Source: Echeneis naucrates
Lineage: Eukaryota; Chordata; Actinopteri; Carangiformes; Echeneidae
Length of the DNA: 64,000 nt
NCBI RefSeq assembly: GCF_900963305.1
Contig: NC_042515.1
Span: 3,456,377-3,520,376 of the forward strand
Reading direction: 5' to 3'
The translations under genes and the position numbers were made by a program. The notes beneath the pieces are model-generated. The model was given only the letters and a program-made list of their open reading frames with translations. It ran no database searches and was not told the origin of the DNA. Of this stretch, positions 13,870 to 28,200 are shown in pieces (within the stretch, counting starts at the first letter, position 1; every line of letters starts with the position of its first letter).

Positions 13870-16200
13870 CAAGGCTACAGCCAATCAGACAGGACCGCTG
13901 ATGACATCACCACAGAGGAGAGGTGGAGTCTCTGTTTTACTGTGAAAGTTTTTTCTCTTTGTTGCCTCCCGCTGGATGAACAAACAGCTGACTAATTAAT
14001 CATCTTCCAGGTGTCCTGATGTTAGAGGACACCTGTCAGACTGAACCGCTGCACTGTGCAGACTGACAGACTTTAAATGATTACACCAATTAACCATGTT
14101 GGAAACAAACATGTAACTCTTTAATATGTGTAAATCTGTGACCCCCCCCAGTCTAAAAATCCATTCTGTTTATTAAACCCTCCTGTTTTCTGACCAGAAT
14201 CCAGTACAGACAGAAGTCCAGGGCCGGTAGACTATAGCTTAGCACAAAGACTGGAATCAGGGAGAGAACTGTTATTCAAATTGATTAGTAGAGGAATCAA
14301 AATCTGTGAAAGAGAAAAACTTTCAAGAGCACAAAGTGTAAGAGCAGAATCAGACACAAGTCCACACACTCAAAAAGGTCCGCTATCGACTGTGTTTTTC
14401 ACCCAGAAGGGGTTGGCTCTGTGACTATGATGACGTTATATCTGGATTTAATGCCCGTAGCCTTCATTGATTATCCCCCAGTTTTATGGCTGTGGCTGTA
14501 TGACGCTGCAGTCTAGACTACAAAGTGTGATCCAGCTGTGCCCCCATCTGCACCTGAAAATGCAGTAAATTTGACTAACCACAGAAAATTATCATTATTA
14601 TTTGAAGAAGCAAATTCCATATGCCTTCACTTCAAATCACAGCACGGCAAATCCACATCTAGCTCATTTGATTTCTGAGCCTCTTTCATAAATCTCAACA
14701 TTACTGATAATTATCTCTGTTAGGATGAACCATGAGAACAAAAAAAAAAAAAAAAGAAAAAAAAAGAGGGAATATGAAAAACAGATGCTGGTGTCCTTTT
14801 CTGTGTGCTGCAAAAAAAATTTATTAACATTCTGCTTGTTTATTTCTTGAGAAAGAAGTAGCACAGCAGATCAGAGGTCAGTCACATGAACCAAGCTCAC
14901 AGTTTCCCTCAATTCCTGCAAACTGCGCTAAGCTAGGCTAACGTATTCCTTCTTCTGAGTATTTGTGCTAAGCTAAGCTAACAGTCCTGGAATAGACTGT
15001 TGAGCGCTGACTTGTTCCTTTAAGATTTCTGTCTTTATAAAGTGCCATCATTTGATTTGATGTTCGATTAATGAGTCCTGTGAGGATGATGATGATGGTC
15101 AGGTGACATCAGAGGACACCTGCTGATGGTCAGCTGACCTGTTGTCACTTCCTGTCTCTGTAGTGGGTGAAGCATGTGCAGGATGAGCTGTGTTAAGTTT
15201 CAGTGATAAAACTTTATAAAATTAAATAAAGTACAGACAGACATGAATGCTCACTTTAAGCTTCAAAAAGGTCATAAGGGATTAAACTGAGCACAAAGCT
15301 AGCAGCAAAAGGAACTGACATTTTAGCTTCAGCCACTATGATGTCCAGAGTTAGATAAAGTATCAGTTAATTAAGATATTAGTCTTTAGGACATTTAGTA
15401 AGTGGATGTTTTTAGCAGAGTGGCAACATTTAGTCCAGCAACATGACACAGCACTTTGTTGGTTAACACCGGCAGACTGCAGTCAGTCTGGACCTCAACA
15501 TTTAATTATTTTCATAAATTGGACCCAAAGAAACTTATTAAACATGCAACAACAGAGACGTAACTGTTGCTGGATGGAAAAGAGTATCTGGTTAGTCCAT
15601 AAATAACATCTGTCCCCCGTCAAGACGCAGTCTGCCTCCACAGGTGGATCCATGACGGAGAGGCCTGCCTGTGAGACAGAGCGTGGGGCTAAAGAAAGAG
15701 ACTCCTGGGAGACTCTGAAGGCAAGCAGAGGTTTTCAGGCCTCAGCTGGCCTCAGAGCTTTAATTAAAAACACTGACAGTCCCCAGAGAGCAACAGTAGA
15801 AGAGTGTTTATAGAAACCTGCACGGCGCTCCACTACAGAAGAAGAAACTGGATGTAGTTCTGATTGGCAGCAGGTAGGACTGTTTTTTATTCCTCACTCA
15901 CAATTTCTTCTTTATTAAATGATTGATATGATGATACTTGCTGACTGTGAAAGGGAAGACGCATCATCTGAAGATAAAATGTGCTCATTATCTGTTTATT
16001 TTGAGTTAATTGGATTTAAATGCCAGTCTGTTTTGATAGGTGTTTGATTAATATACATTCACGGCAGTCAACCGAATAAATGAGTGAAGATTTAAATGTA
16101 CAGCAGGAAGTTAGAAAACTTGAATAACGTCAGGGTTGATAATGGGATTCCCTCATCAGTGCAGCTTGAGGCTAAAACAGGCAGCTCACCTGACAGGTGT
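13870..16200. other. Spacer between the RNF182-like and RGS9BP-like genes
   Basis: Holds diverged TAGCTTAGC-type repeat fragments near 14225-14275 (CTTAGCACAAAGACTGGAAT) and 14925-14990 (GCTAAGCTAAGCTAACAG), and an A-rich run near 14740. The 15640-15880 part could hold an untranslated exon of the next gene, but no coding frame is supported. Confidence 0.45.
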
Positions 16201-16211
16201 GTGAGGGCAGC

Positions 16212-17710
16212 ATGAGTCGGTGGCGTCGGTCGGTGGATGAGCTGACGGCGCGGCGGCAGCAGGCGGAGTGTGAGCGGGCTCAGGAGGCTCTCAGCCGGGT
16301 CACTTCGTGTTTCCAGCAGCTGACGGCTTCGCTCGGCAGCTCGGCGGACTGCAGCTTCCTGCGGGACGAGATCAACCAAACGCGGGTCCTCGCTCACCGG
16401 ATCTGCAGCGGTGAGCTCCGGCGGTCGTTCAGCCTGCTGTCTCAGGTGCTCTCTCTCTCTCACCTGTCCGTCTCCGTGCAGGTCTCTCCCGGCGCCTGGT
16501 GCGCCTGCTGGCGGACGGGGACTCCTCCGTGTCGGGGGTGGAGGACCGCCGGCTGTCTGAACGTCTCTGGGTGGTCTTCCTGTCGGCGCTGGAGAACTTC
16601 CTGTTTGACCTCCACAAGGCCAGAGACCTGATTGAGCAGTTCCCTCTGACTCAGCGCTCAGACAGGCGCTCCTTGGTCAGCACAGGTCAGAAAATACCTT
16701 CCTACTTCCCTTCCCTCCTAGCCTTTCTACCTTATCCACTTCCTTCACCTCCTACCTTAAAGATCCCGAGAAAACTCCTCAAGGACACCAATCTGTTCTT
16801 CAAGGAATCCAGGGGAGATTCTTCCAGGAAAGCCTACCGAGGGCTCCGGCTCCCCAGAGGGCCTTCGAGGAACCAGGATTAAATTGCACTTCCCTTTTAA
16901 GAAATCTCTGGAACATCTTCAAGAACCTCTTCGTGGACTCGCGATGGACTCCTGTCTTGAGCAGATCATAAAATTTTCTCAAGAACAGCAGGAAATGTCT
17001 CCAAGACATCAGGGACGACTGTCCTTCAAGGAGCTTTGGACTTTCTCTAAAGGCCAGCAGACATTAAGAAATGACCCTTCTCACCTGTGAAACCTGTCAC
17101 TCTTCTCTCTCCTCCAGGATGTATCGATGGCATGGTGGGTGTGGCGGCCCGGGTGGCTTTAGTCCAGGTGCCATGGCTCACTTTGGAGGAGGAGCCCAGC
17201 CCTGATCTGACCAATCATATTGCAGAACTGGAGGCCATGCTGAGTGAAATGCAGCAGAGGGTGAGACAAAGATAGAGGAAACACTTTCTGGTAGAAAAAG
17301 TTGGACCTTAACGGGAGCAGGAGGCTCTTGAAATTTGAATTTGTTAGAGGCCCCATGTCTGGGGGAAGTTCCTCTTAGTGTTCTGTACTCAGGGGGTGGT
17401 ATCTTGTTTTGGGGGATCTTCTAGTGAGAACAACTCCTCTAAACAAGCAGGTGTCTTGTCCATTGTGTAAAATATTTGGCTTGGTCCACTTGGAGTTTTT
17501 ATTTAAACTTGTGTGGCGGTTCGGCAGGTATCTGTCGCCTTCTGGTCGGTGGAAGCCACCCAGCCGGCCTGGGCGGAGGCCCGGGGTGAGCCGGAGGAGC
17601 TGGACGGCAGCCTGGAGGACCTGATGGAGGTTGAGGTTGCCTCTAGCAGCAAAAAAAAGATGGCTGCGTGTTGCCAGCTGCCGTGCTGCGGACTGGGCTG
17701 CATCGGGTAG
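16212..17710 (+). CDS. RGS9-anchor-protein (R9AP/R7BP) family member with Cys-rich tail
   Basis: Members of this family tether R7-class RGS-Gbeta5 complexes to membranes and speed G-protein shut-off. Four exons, 16212-16410, 16482-16685, 17118-17260 and 17528-17710, give 242 aa. Similarity is to R9AP (RGS9BP): SSADCSFLRDEINQTR, then ERLWVVFLSALENFLFDL, GVAARVALV, a predicted helix AELEAMLSEMQQR, then VSVAFWSVEATQ. R9AP ends in a transmembrane anchor; this protein ends instead in KKKMAACCQLPCCGLGCIG. A basic patch with five cysteines is the type of tail that R7BP uses for palmitoylation. No signal peptide or membrane helix is present. It may be the third fish branch of the family, separate from rgs9bp and rgs7bp, so I give no symbol. 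The splice phases all close. Confidence 0.8.
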
Positions 17711-18560
17711 AGACAGTTCTGGTTCAGATTCCTGACGGGATCTGACCTGCCTGAATGATCTGGGAGGAGGAAAAGGGTTTTCATGAAATTCAGACCAAAC
17801 TCCTTAGATCCTGCTTGTGTCTTCGAATGATAAATGTTAAAATTTTATTTTTAAAAGAAATCCATGACAGTGATATGTTGCTTTGTAAAATTATAGTTAC
17901 ATTCTTAAAACGAACAAAACACAGCTCCAGCCAATTAGCTTTAAAAGAGGGATTTTTTTTTTTTTTATAAAAAAACAGATTATCATCCATAAAGCCAACC
18001 TAAAACCTGTCACAACAACAGCACCTGATATTAATCTGAAGAAAAGGCACTCTGCATCGTCTGAAAAACTGAACCACAAATCTTACTACAGCAGTTTGTC
18101 AGTTCAGAGCTTCAGTCTGATTTTCGATGTGAACAGTAGAGCTGATCAAAGCTTGGCAACGGATTAAAAATGCTAGTGTGTTGATTGAAAGATGAGGTGC
18201 TGCTGCAGAGGTACGGAGACCTTTTTTTGAGATTTATATTGTAAATGTGGCCTTGATCTGTGTACTTTATACTTCATATCCTCCTGCAGACAGCTGCAGA
18301 ATTTAAAGGTAAATGTGAGGTCCACTAACGTTTACTAAGTGGCTTAATATCAGTTTCTGACCTGTAAAGAGTTAGAAATACAATAGATTGTTTCAAATGA
18401 ATTGAATCTCTTTAAAACACTATTTTCATTTTTTTAAATGAAATTTTAAATTGTATAAAAACTAGAATTTCTCCATCAGCAGAGAAGAGATAAACTTGTC
18501 TTATCCCTATATTAAAACAAAAAACAAAAAAAAAACAGCCCATCAGTTTGGTTTTTGCAT
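17711..18560. other. Spacer between convergent RGS9BP-like and ube2c genes
   Basis: AT-rich 3' flanks of two convergent genes. The ube2c poly(A) signal (TTTATT on the plus strand) is at 18568-18573. No other feature is seen. Confidence 0.5.
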
Positions 18561-18654
18561 CACAAACTTTATTGATACAGTGAGATGAACAAACATAAAA
18601 ATATTGTACAAACACAGAGGACAGACAAGTAGAATGAGAATAAAATGAGGTGCT

Positions 18655-21626
18655 TCACTTCTGGAAAGTTGAGTGTAGATGAGTTTTGAAGGCTGAAGGA
18701 GACAAAAAGAATCTGTATGAGGGTCATTTTTAGCGACAGATTCCACAGCTAATTATAATAAAATTTCCATTGATGGGTTAGACGCAACAGTCATGAAGAT
18801 TAATCTTTTAACATTAAGGCTTTTTTTTTGGTCCTGAAACAGGCAGAATAAATGTCTCAGGTTGAAATAGAAACTAAAGAGGTAAGTGGAGGGTTCAAAA
18901 ACAAAGGAGCTGGTTTAATCTAATTTATAAACTCATGTATTTGTTATCTCTAAAGCAATAAAAAGTCCAGTCTCTGAATTGTGGTGCAGTACAAGTATAA
19001 ATCATGAGGCCCAAACAACAATACCTTTATTTCCCGTACTTCTATATTATATCTAACATTTCCAGGCTCTAATTTAAAACCTGTCATAAAAAGCAGCTGC
19101 TGTTGTCAACCCTCAGACTCTGAATGTCTCACCTTCCTGATCCTCCCAGAGTTCAGCAGCAGCTGTGTTCAGAGGACTCTCATTGTTCGGCTCTGAAAAG
19201 GAAACAACCATCAGTCTGCAACAAGCTGTTGACTAAAACGTCAGCACAATCAGCGTTTAAGGAACTAAGTGAACAGAGCTGCTAGTCTCAGCTTGTTGGC
19301 TTGACTTTAATTGGATTTTTATCCCATTCAGATCTAGATAAAAAAAAAAAAAAAGAAAAGTCAAAGGTCTAACAGAAGATGGAGATGAAGATGCTTTAAA
19401 ACTGTTACAAATAATCATCCTCAGTCCTGAGACCTTCAGAGACGTCTGTCTCAGTTTTGTTTTTTTTTATTATTTTAGTATGTAGTATCACAGCTGAGGC
19501 AGCAACATTGTGTCAACAAATAAATACTAAAATCATCCTGACCAGTTAAACCTTCACTGCATCTACACCATTTAAAAATCCAGTAATGGCTCTTAAGGAA
19601 ACTGTTGACATATTTTAAGGATTTCTCAGGCTGCAGACTTGATCATTTCACCAGTACATTTGGTTCTGGTGAACAAAAACCAGGCGTATGAACTGGTTAC
19701 CTCCTAGCAGGCTCTGGATGGACAGCAGGATAGAGCGGACGTCATAGAGCGCCGACCACTTGTCCTTCAGGATGTCGAGACAGATGAAGCCCTGCTCATC
19801 CACATTGGGATGAAAACACGGAGTGACAAACTTGACGCGAGGTGCCTGATACGGATAGCCAGCAGGAAAGTCCAGAGACAGCCGGTACCGGAGACCCTCG
19901 TAGACCTGAGAGAGAAACACACAGCAGCAGGTGAAGGGATGTGGTGGATGTGAGGTGAGTGTGTGTTTTCTCTGGTTAAGCAGCAATTGATTAGTGTGAT
20001 GTTAGACATGATTATTAACCCATCACAACTGTGTGTGTGTGTGTGTGTGTGAACGCACCGTCCCCTGAGCGCCGTCGATGGTTCCAACCCATTTGAAGAG
20101 ATTGTCCGATTCTGGAAATGCTGAGATCCCTTTATCACCCGACATCTGCAACACAGGAGAGACATGTGCCACTTCAACTCAGCACAATGAGCGATGGTCT
20201 CTTTCCAAGAGATGTGAGTCTGATATTTCAGTCAGTATTCAATATTAGGAATCAGGCTGATGTTCTGAACTGGTCGTCAGATGTTGTTCTGGTGTGAATG
20301 AAGAGATCTACATGTAATAAAGGGAAATATTTCACCCTGAAGTCACAGGATGCAGACAGAACTGAGACCTGCAGCCTCTTGACACCAGCCTGCTGCTATT
20401 TACTGACGAACGTGGAGAACCTTTGGATCTCTGAGCCCCACAAATCACAAACAACCTATTTCAGATTCATAGCAGCCGTTTTTCTGACAGGTGACAAGAT
20501 TGAAGCCCTGTTGCTGCCCCAAAAGCAGAGTGAGTTGAGCATTTATTCAAACAACTGGCAGTAAAATAGATCCAATCTGTGACATTAACCAGTCACTTGT
20601 CAAACACGTACTCTGAGAAAGATTATTTGTCTGTGGTTAAACAGAACTTGAGAATAAAGGTGCATTATGATTAGACCCACTGTGGGGGGAGGGAAAAAAA
20701 AAAAAAAAAAAGAAAACTGGGGCAGGTTTGTTGGCAAATTTGATGAGTAACATCAAAACACAGGACCCACATATCAGGGACATCTGCTTATCTTGAGGCT
20801 GAACATGCTCACTGTAAGAGTTAAATGAAAAGATGAACTCACCATTAGAGTCATGAGCTCCTGCTGCAGCCTGCAAAAAAGCACAGCCATTTATATATTA
20901 ACTGCATATACATATTAAAGATAGTAAAACTACATCCTCTGCATGCAACAAACAAATCAGCTGAGTGAGGGTTGTTCATCCAGTCTGTCTCACAGCTGTT
21001 GTCATTAACCTGTATGTTTGTTTACTGTGTTATAAAATAATGAATCCTGCTGGCCAACAGTGTTTATAAGCCGAGATAAGACTTAATTTTGGTTCAGCCC
21101 CAAACAAGAATCTGTGCAAATGAGCACAACTGTTGTGCTGACAGTGAGGTGATGTTAGAGCAGGACACTGAATATGGGTTTAACTCTGCAGATTATTAAC
21201 CGTAAATAGGAGAAATGTGTTATGTAGGCTCATGGACACTGTTCTTCATAGCTCTAGGAACAGGGTTCTTCCAGACACCAGTTCTTTCCACTGTATACTG
21301 CCTTTAAAAAAAAAAAACGCACTCAGCTATTTTATTTGAATATGCTGAGCCTCAGAGTCTGAGGAAAAGATTAACGCTTGTGGTCCGGACTGTGTGTTCA
21401 GTGTGAATACTAATTTCAGGCTCCAGAGATGCCATCAGCACCATCTCATCCGCATCTCCGGATCTACCTGATCCAGACTGCAGTTAAAAAGAGGACGGAC
21501 GGGACGGAGTCTCTCTCACCGTTTGGACACCGAGCTTCTCGCCGCGCTGCCGCTGCTTTCGCTGCCCTTCAGAGCGGCCGTATTGGAAGCTGCAGCCGCT
21601 GCAGGGTCCATGTTCTGGGAGGCCAT
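18655..21626 (-). CDS. ube2c: Ubiquitin-conjugating enzyme E2 C (APC/C E2, UbcH10)
   Basis: E2 that starts ubiquitin chains on anaphase-promoting-complex substrates in mitosis. Six exons: 21520-21626, 20843-20870, 20059-20145, 19701-19905, 19133-19192, 18655-18692, giving 174 aa (human 179). The start follows the family ([12 protein letters not shown]) with an Ala/Ser-rich extension typical of UBE2C, then [20 protein letters not shown]. The UBC core is intact, including [19 protein letters not shown] with the catalytic Cys, and [18 protein letters not shown]. The last coding exon is only 38 bases ([12 protein letters not shown], stop) and was found through the donor CAGGAAG|GTGAGA and acceptor CTCCTTCAG. 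It is head-to-head with polr2j. Confidence 0.96.
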
Positions 21627-22741
21627 GTGTGCCGAAGGGTCCGGAGGCTGCTGGAGGACAAAGACGGACACAGACAGACAGATCGTGTCAGGGAGGAACC
21701 GACACCGGCAGCCGGCTCGCTCACTGCGGATGCACTCCTGATATTGTCCCGTTAATTCCAGACGCAGCGTTAGCTACCGGATGTAGCGCCGGCTGATGTA
21801 TAACAATCGTATAGTAATATGGACAGCTACATCACTCCCCATCTGTTAGCCGGGTTAACACAGCCCGTCCCCGGTAGAGTCGGTCGGTTAGCAGCCTCCC
21901 GTTTTTGTCCCGGTACCGTTTTAGCTTCCTGCTAGCGATGTTAGCTCAGCCGGCTAACCGGACTGAGTGCTGCTAGTGTGTTCAGCATCAGAGCGCTGCT
22001 GTCGGTCAGCCTCATCATACTACAGATAAGAAGGCAGTAAATGAATAAAAATATGTAGAAATATATCCGTAAACCGGGTGTCACCCACCTGCTGGTCTGA
22101 CGGCGTGTCGGGCTGTTTTCGGTCCGAGCTCCGGTGTCTGTTTCAAACTGCCTAAACTCCCGCCCCCCGGTTTAAACAGACGCTTCCTCACATACGCAGC
22201 CAATCAGCGGCCGACTTTTAAAAACATACCAGTTCTTTCTGACCAATGACGAGACAGATCGGGGGGAAACTGCGTTCTGATTGGGCGGCGGGAACTTCCG
22301 GAGCCGAGCACCGACACCTGCGGTGAGCGTCGCCAGTCTCAGTTTATTAAAATAAACATTTTGACGTCAGTGGTCGGTCACGTGCTTTTGGAGAGCTAAA
22401 CAATCGCGATCCTAAAATGTTTTAAAATAAATAATAAAAAAAAACATCTCTTTCGTTTTATTTGTACAGAACATTTTCGTGAGTTTACGAAGTTGTTTTA
22501 TAGCCACAGCGGATTTTCCTTCCGTCAGCTCAAATAATGAAGATGAGACATATGAATCCCATACAGGTAAAATTGTATCGTCTCCGTGCTCATACAGGTA
22601 CAGGCGTATCATCACCTGTTCATCCCCGGAAGTCCGGACACACTACTGGACTCCGCATTACCAACGAAGAAGAATGACCCGGAAGTGATCTCTTATTTTG
22701 AAGTCTCTGGTCGGTCCGACTCGTTTCGCACGCAGCAGAAA
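21627..22741. promoter_or_regulatory. Shared ube2c/polr2j head-to-head intergenic region
   Basis: The start codons of ube2c (21626) and polr2j (22742) are 1.1 kb apart and face away from each other. The interval is CpG-rich around 21840-22340 and also holds GGTCACGTG at 22376-22384. It may work as a bidirectional promoter. Confidence 0.55.
22142..22284 (-). promoter_or_regulatory. Cell-cycle promoter block: three CCAAT boxes plus CHR, ube2c side
   Basis: Read toward ube2c, CCAAT/ATTGG boxes lie at 22280-22284, 22243-22247 and 22200-22204, spaced 37-43 bp. They are followed by a GC-rich CDE-like GGGCGGGAG (about 22157-22167) and a CHR-type TTTGAA (22142-22147). NF-Y boxes in phased spacing upstream of a CHR is the known layout of G2/M genes controlled by DREAM and MYBL2-FOXM1, of which UBE2C is one. 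Motifs are seen; binding is inferred. Confidence 0.6.
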
Positions 22742-24887
<2,146 letters not shown>

Positions 24888-25280
24888 TGTCCCGCCCCAC
24901 CTGCTCATGTTGTTTTCTATTTGTTTATATTTCTAAATAAAGGCTCTAATGGCAAAACTTGTAGTGTGGTATGTTGCCTGTTTACCTGTTTCTCAGGTGT
25001 GTTTGATTCCAAAGCTCCAGAGTAGATTCTGCTGTTCTGATTTAGTTCAGGTGATGAACAAATACCAAAACTGATCCTTATGTCAGAGACAGGTTTTATT
25101 TGATTTTCTAAAAACAATAGTAAATAAAAGCTATAGAAGTACACTACTTCAGAGTCTGGTGGTTACATGTTAAATCTCTACTCTCTGATTGGCTGATTGT
25201 TTTTCCAATAGCTGGCTGGTTGTTACTCTGGACTACAGGCTGTCATTGGTCATGTGCTCGGTATTTTGGGAGGGGGTGAG

Positions 25281-28200
25281 TCAGAGATCAGTGTCCCTCT
25301 GAGCCTCCATGGCTTTTTGCATCTTCTCCACCATCCATGGAGGAACAGTGAATGGCTTCATCTCATCCATTCGGACATCTGGACAGTCCCTGAATGCACA
25401 TACAGAGAGATGTTACCATGGTAATCTGGGGAGGACGAAGGGCCATGGAGAGAGATATATGACATCTTACTCACTTGTACTCATCACTGCGAGAGAGATC
25501 CTGGATGTCTTCCTCAATCAGCAGGTAGGCCTGAACACAAACAAAAAGTTTGTGATGCGTTCAGGTGCACCTGTATAGTCTCAGGCTTTCAAGTAAAATT
25601 CAAGATGTTTATATATCATCAATGAGGCTCTTTGTATCTGTGCAACTATAAATGCCGACTTCATATAGAGGCCCATGACCTGATTTTAAGCTTCTGCTAT
25701 TCAGCAGGACAAAGATTCTTTGGTTAAAGTCGTTAATCCTGTAATTTATCACAGAAAGTCTCAAACAGAAGCTGAAAAAGACAAAACACCTCCACCCTCC
25801 AAAGCAGAGCTCATGATGTGTGTCTGACTCGGAAGTCCAGTCCCATAAATTTGAATGAAAGCAGCCACATTAAAAGCCATTAAAAGCTGACAGGCCTCTC
25901 ACTCTGCTGGACAGAAATAAACATGACACTGAATTATTAGCTGAATCAAAGCCCTGCTTCTAAAATCCAACCTGGACTCTGGACTTCGTGGTAAAAACAA
26001 AGCTGTAATCTTTTTTAAAAGCATTTTACATGTTACAGTTTCTGTTTTTCTCACCATCTTTCCTCCTGTCGCTCTCATGTGATGTCGCTCTGCCAACCAC
26101 TGTTTATCCTTTGCATCTGCAGCGTACTGAAACACACACACACACAGGCAGTTGATTGTTAGATTGCAGTAATGCACCACATGGCTCACTGAAGGCTCAG
26201 ATAATGGTGGTTTTCACTCAGATTTGACTTCCCCTTCCTGACTGACACTGAAGTGTTTGTGTGTGTGTAGTTACCTTGAACAGGTCGGCGTGTTTGATGT
26301 AGATCCGCCCTCTGGTCCCACCCATCCCCAGCGCCCTGTGCAGTAACATCACAGTAGCAGTGAGTCTACTTGTGGGTCTGAGTCAGTTATTCAACCAATG
26401 CCACAATATTCTTTCTTTACTGTCCACGTGGAACATGAGGGGGTTCCATCTATATTATATCTAAATATTTGGCTCTGACTTTAAGAGTAAAAACACCAAC
26501 ATATCTTTTAAATGTAATCATTTCGGTGTGTGAAACGAAGCCATGTGGCAGTAGGACCCAACACATTTGGACTTAATCTACTCAATCGTAAATAAAGAGT
26601 AGTTCATGTAGAATTAAAGTACTCACTTATTTGCTCTGGAGCCAAGAACAAATGTGGTTCTGTCATTCAGTCTGGACGGATCCCACTGAAGCAGAAAGAA
26701 ATCGGTCCACATCAGTACCTGCATCACACTGTTTCACAGCTGCCTCCGAAAACACCTGAGCTCTGACTCACCTTCGGTCCTTCTCTCTTGATGGGATCAG
26801 ACTTCGGCTTCACTCTGCGAACAAACAGTCTGCAGGTTATTCAGATATGATAATCATCTGAGATCCTGATGATATCACCTATCAGGTACTTACTGAGAAG
26901 AGAAGGTCAGAGGTCGATCAGAAGAGAGGAGTGCGGCGCTGGGACGAGTTTTTCTCTTAAGATACAAAATAATAACAGTTAATAAAATGTATGTATTGTT
27001 TATGTTTCTCTTCCAACATTCATGCCAGGGCAGAGTTTTCGTTCAAAATAAAGAAATGTGATATTGTTCAGTTTTTCTCTGTAACCAGTTCTGGTGAAAA
27101 TGAAACCTGCACACTGAAAGTGAAGGTCAGAGTTCACACTACCTTCTTGGGGAAGGGGCTTCCTCTCTGACTGCAGTCTTCATCCAAAGGTTTGTACCTC
27201 TAGCAGGACACACAGAGGCAGAGGAATCAGAGCCACATCAGGTTACAGCACCTTCCCGAGGATCTGATTCAGTTCGAGGGCTCCTACCTTGATGGCGACT
27301 TCTGGCACTGCCCTTTTCACCTCCCCTTCTGGAAACAGCTGTTTGGCCTAGTGTTGACATCGTGAAAAGGTGAGGTCAAAGGTCATCTCACATTAATTTT
27401 TTTGTTTTGTTTTAAGCTCAATTGGGCTCAGACAACAGGAAGTAGCCTCACATGTTCCAGAACATTCCTGCAGGCCTCTTTGATAAGCTGATCCGTCTGA
27501 ATGTCCTCCCCCACATTCTCCTTCACGTTCTCTGCTGCCTTCTGAAAGAACTGCGACGCAAACAACAACGACATCATCATCCAATTACACAACAGCAGAA
27601 TATCAGGAACTGTGGTGTCATGATACAGAATGCGAAGTTCATCAGGTCACATTTCACAAAAAGTGTCCTCTGACCTTTTGGTACTTCTTGAAGACAGCCA
27701 TGATGTCATCGTTGAAGCTGGGCTGAAGCACTGCCCTCAACAGGTCCATGGACACCTGAGGATCTGTGTAGCTACACACACACATGCACACAGTCAAAAT
27801 GACTGAGCATGGCTGTACTCAGCTCTCATTAAACAAACGATTTAAAGCTGATGAGCCTCGACGTCTGATGACTACAGGGTTCTGCTAACTGCAGCTGTAA
27901 AACAGCTGACTGATGTGACACACAGACACACAACTGTGTGTATGTGAATAACACAGATCTACTGCAGGTCTGGACCTCCTCTGGAAATAGCGACAACAAA
28001 TTCTGTTGCTTTCTACGTAGATCCAGACATAGTCAACCAGTACTGACCTGACAGTCATGTGTGAGCGTCGTCCTCGTCTGTGAATCTGTCTGTGTTTGAT
28101 CATCAAATTCCACGGGTTCTAGTGACAAACAGAGAGAGAACCATCAGACGTCCAGCTGATCACCTGCAGGTTCAGCTTCAGGTCATGTAGTTTCAAACAG

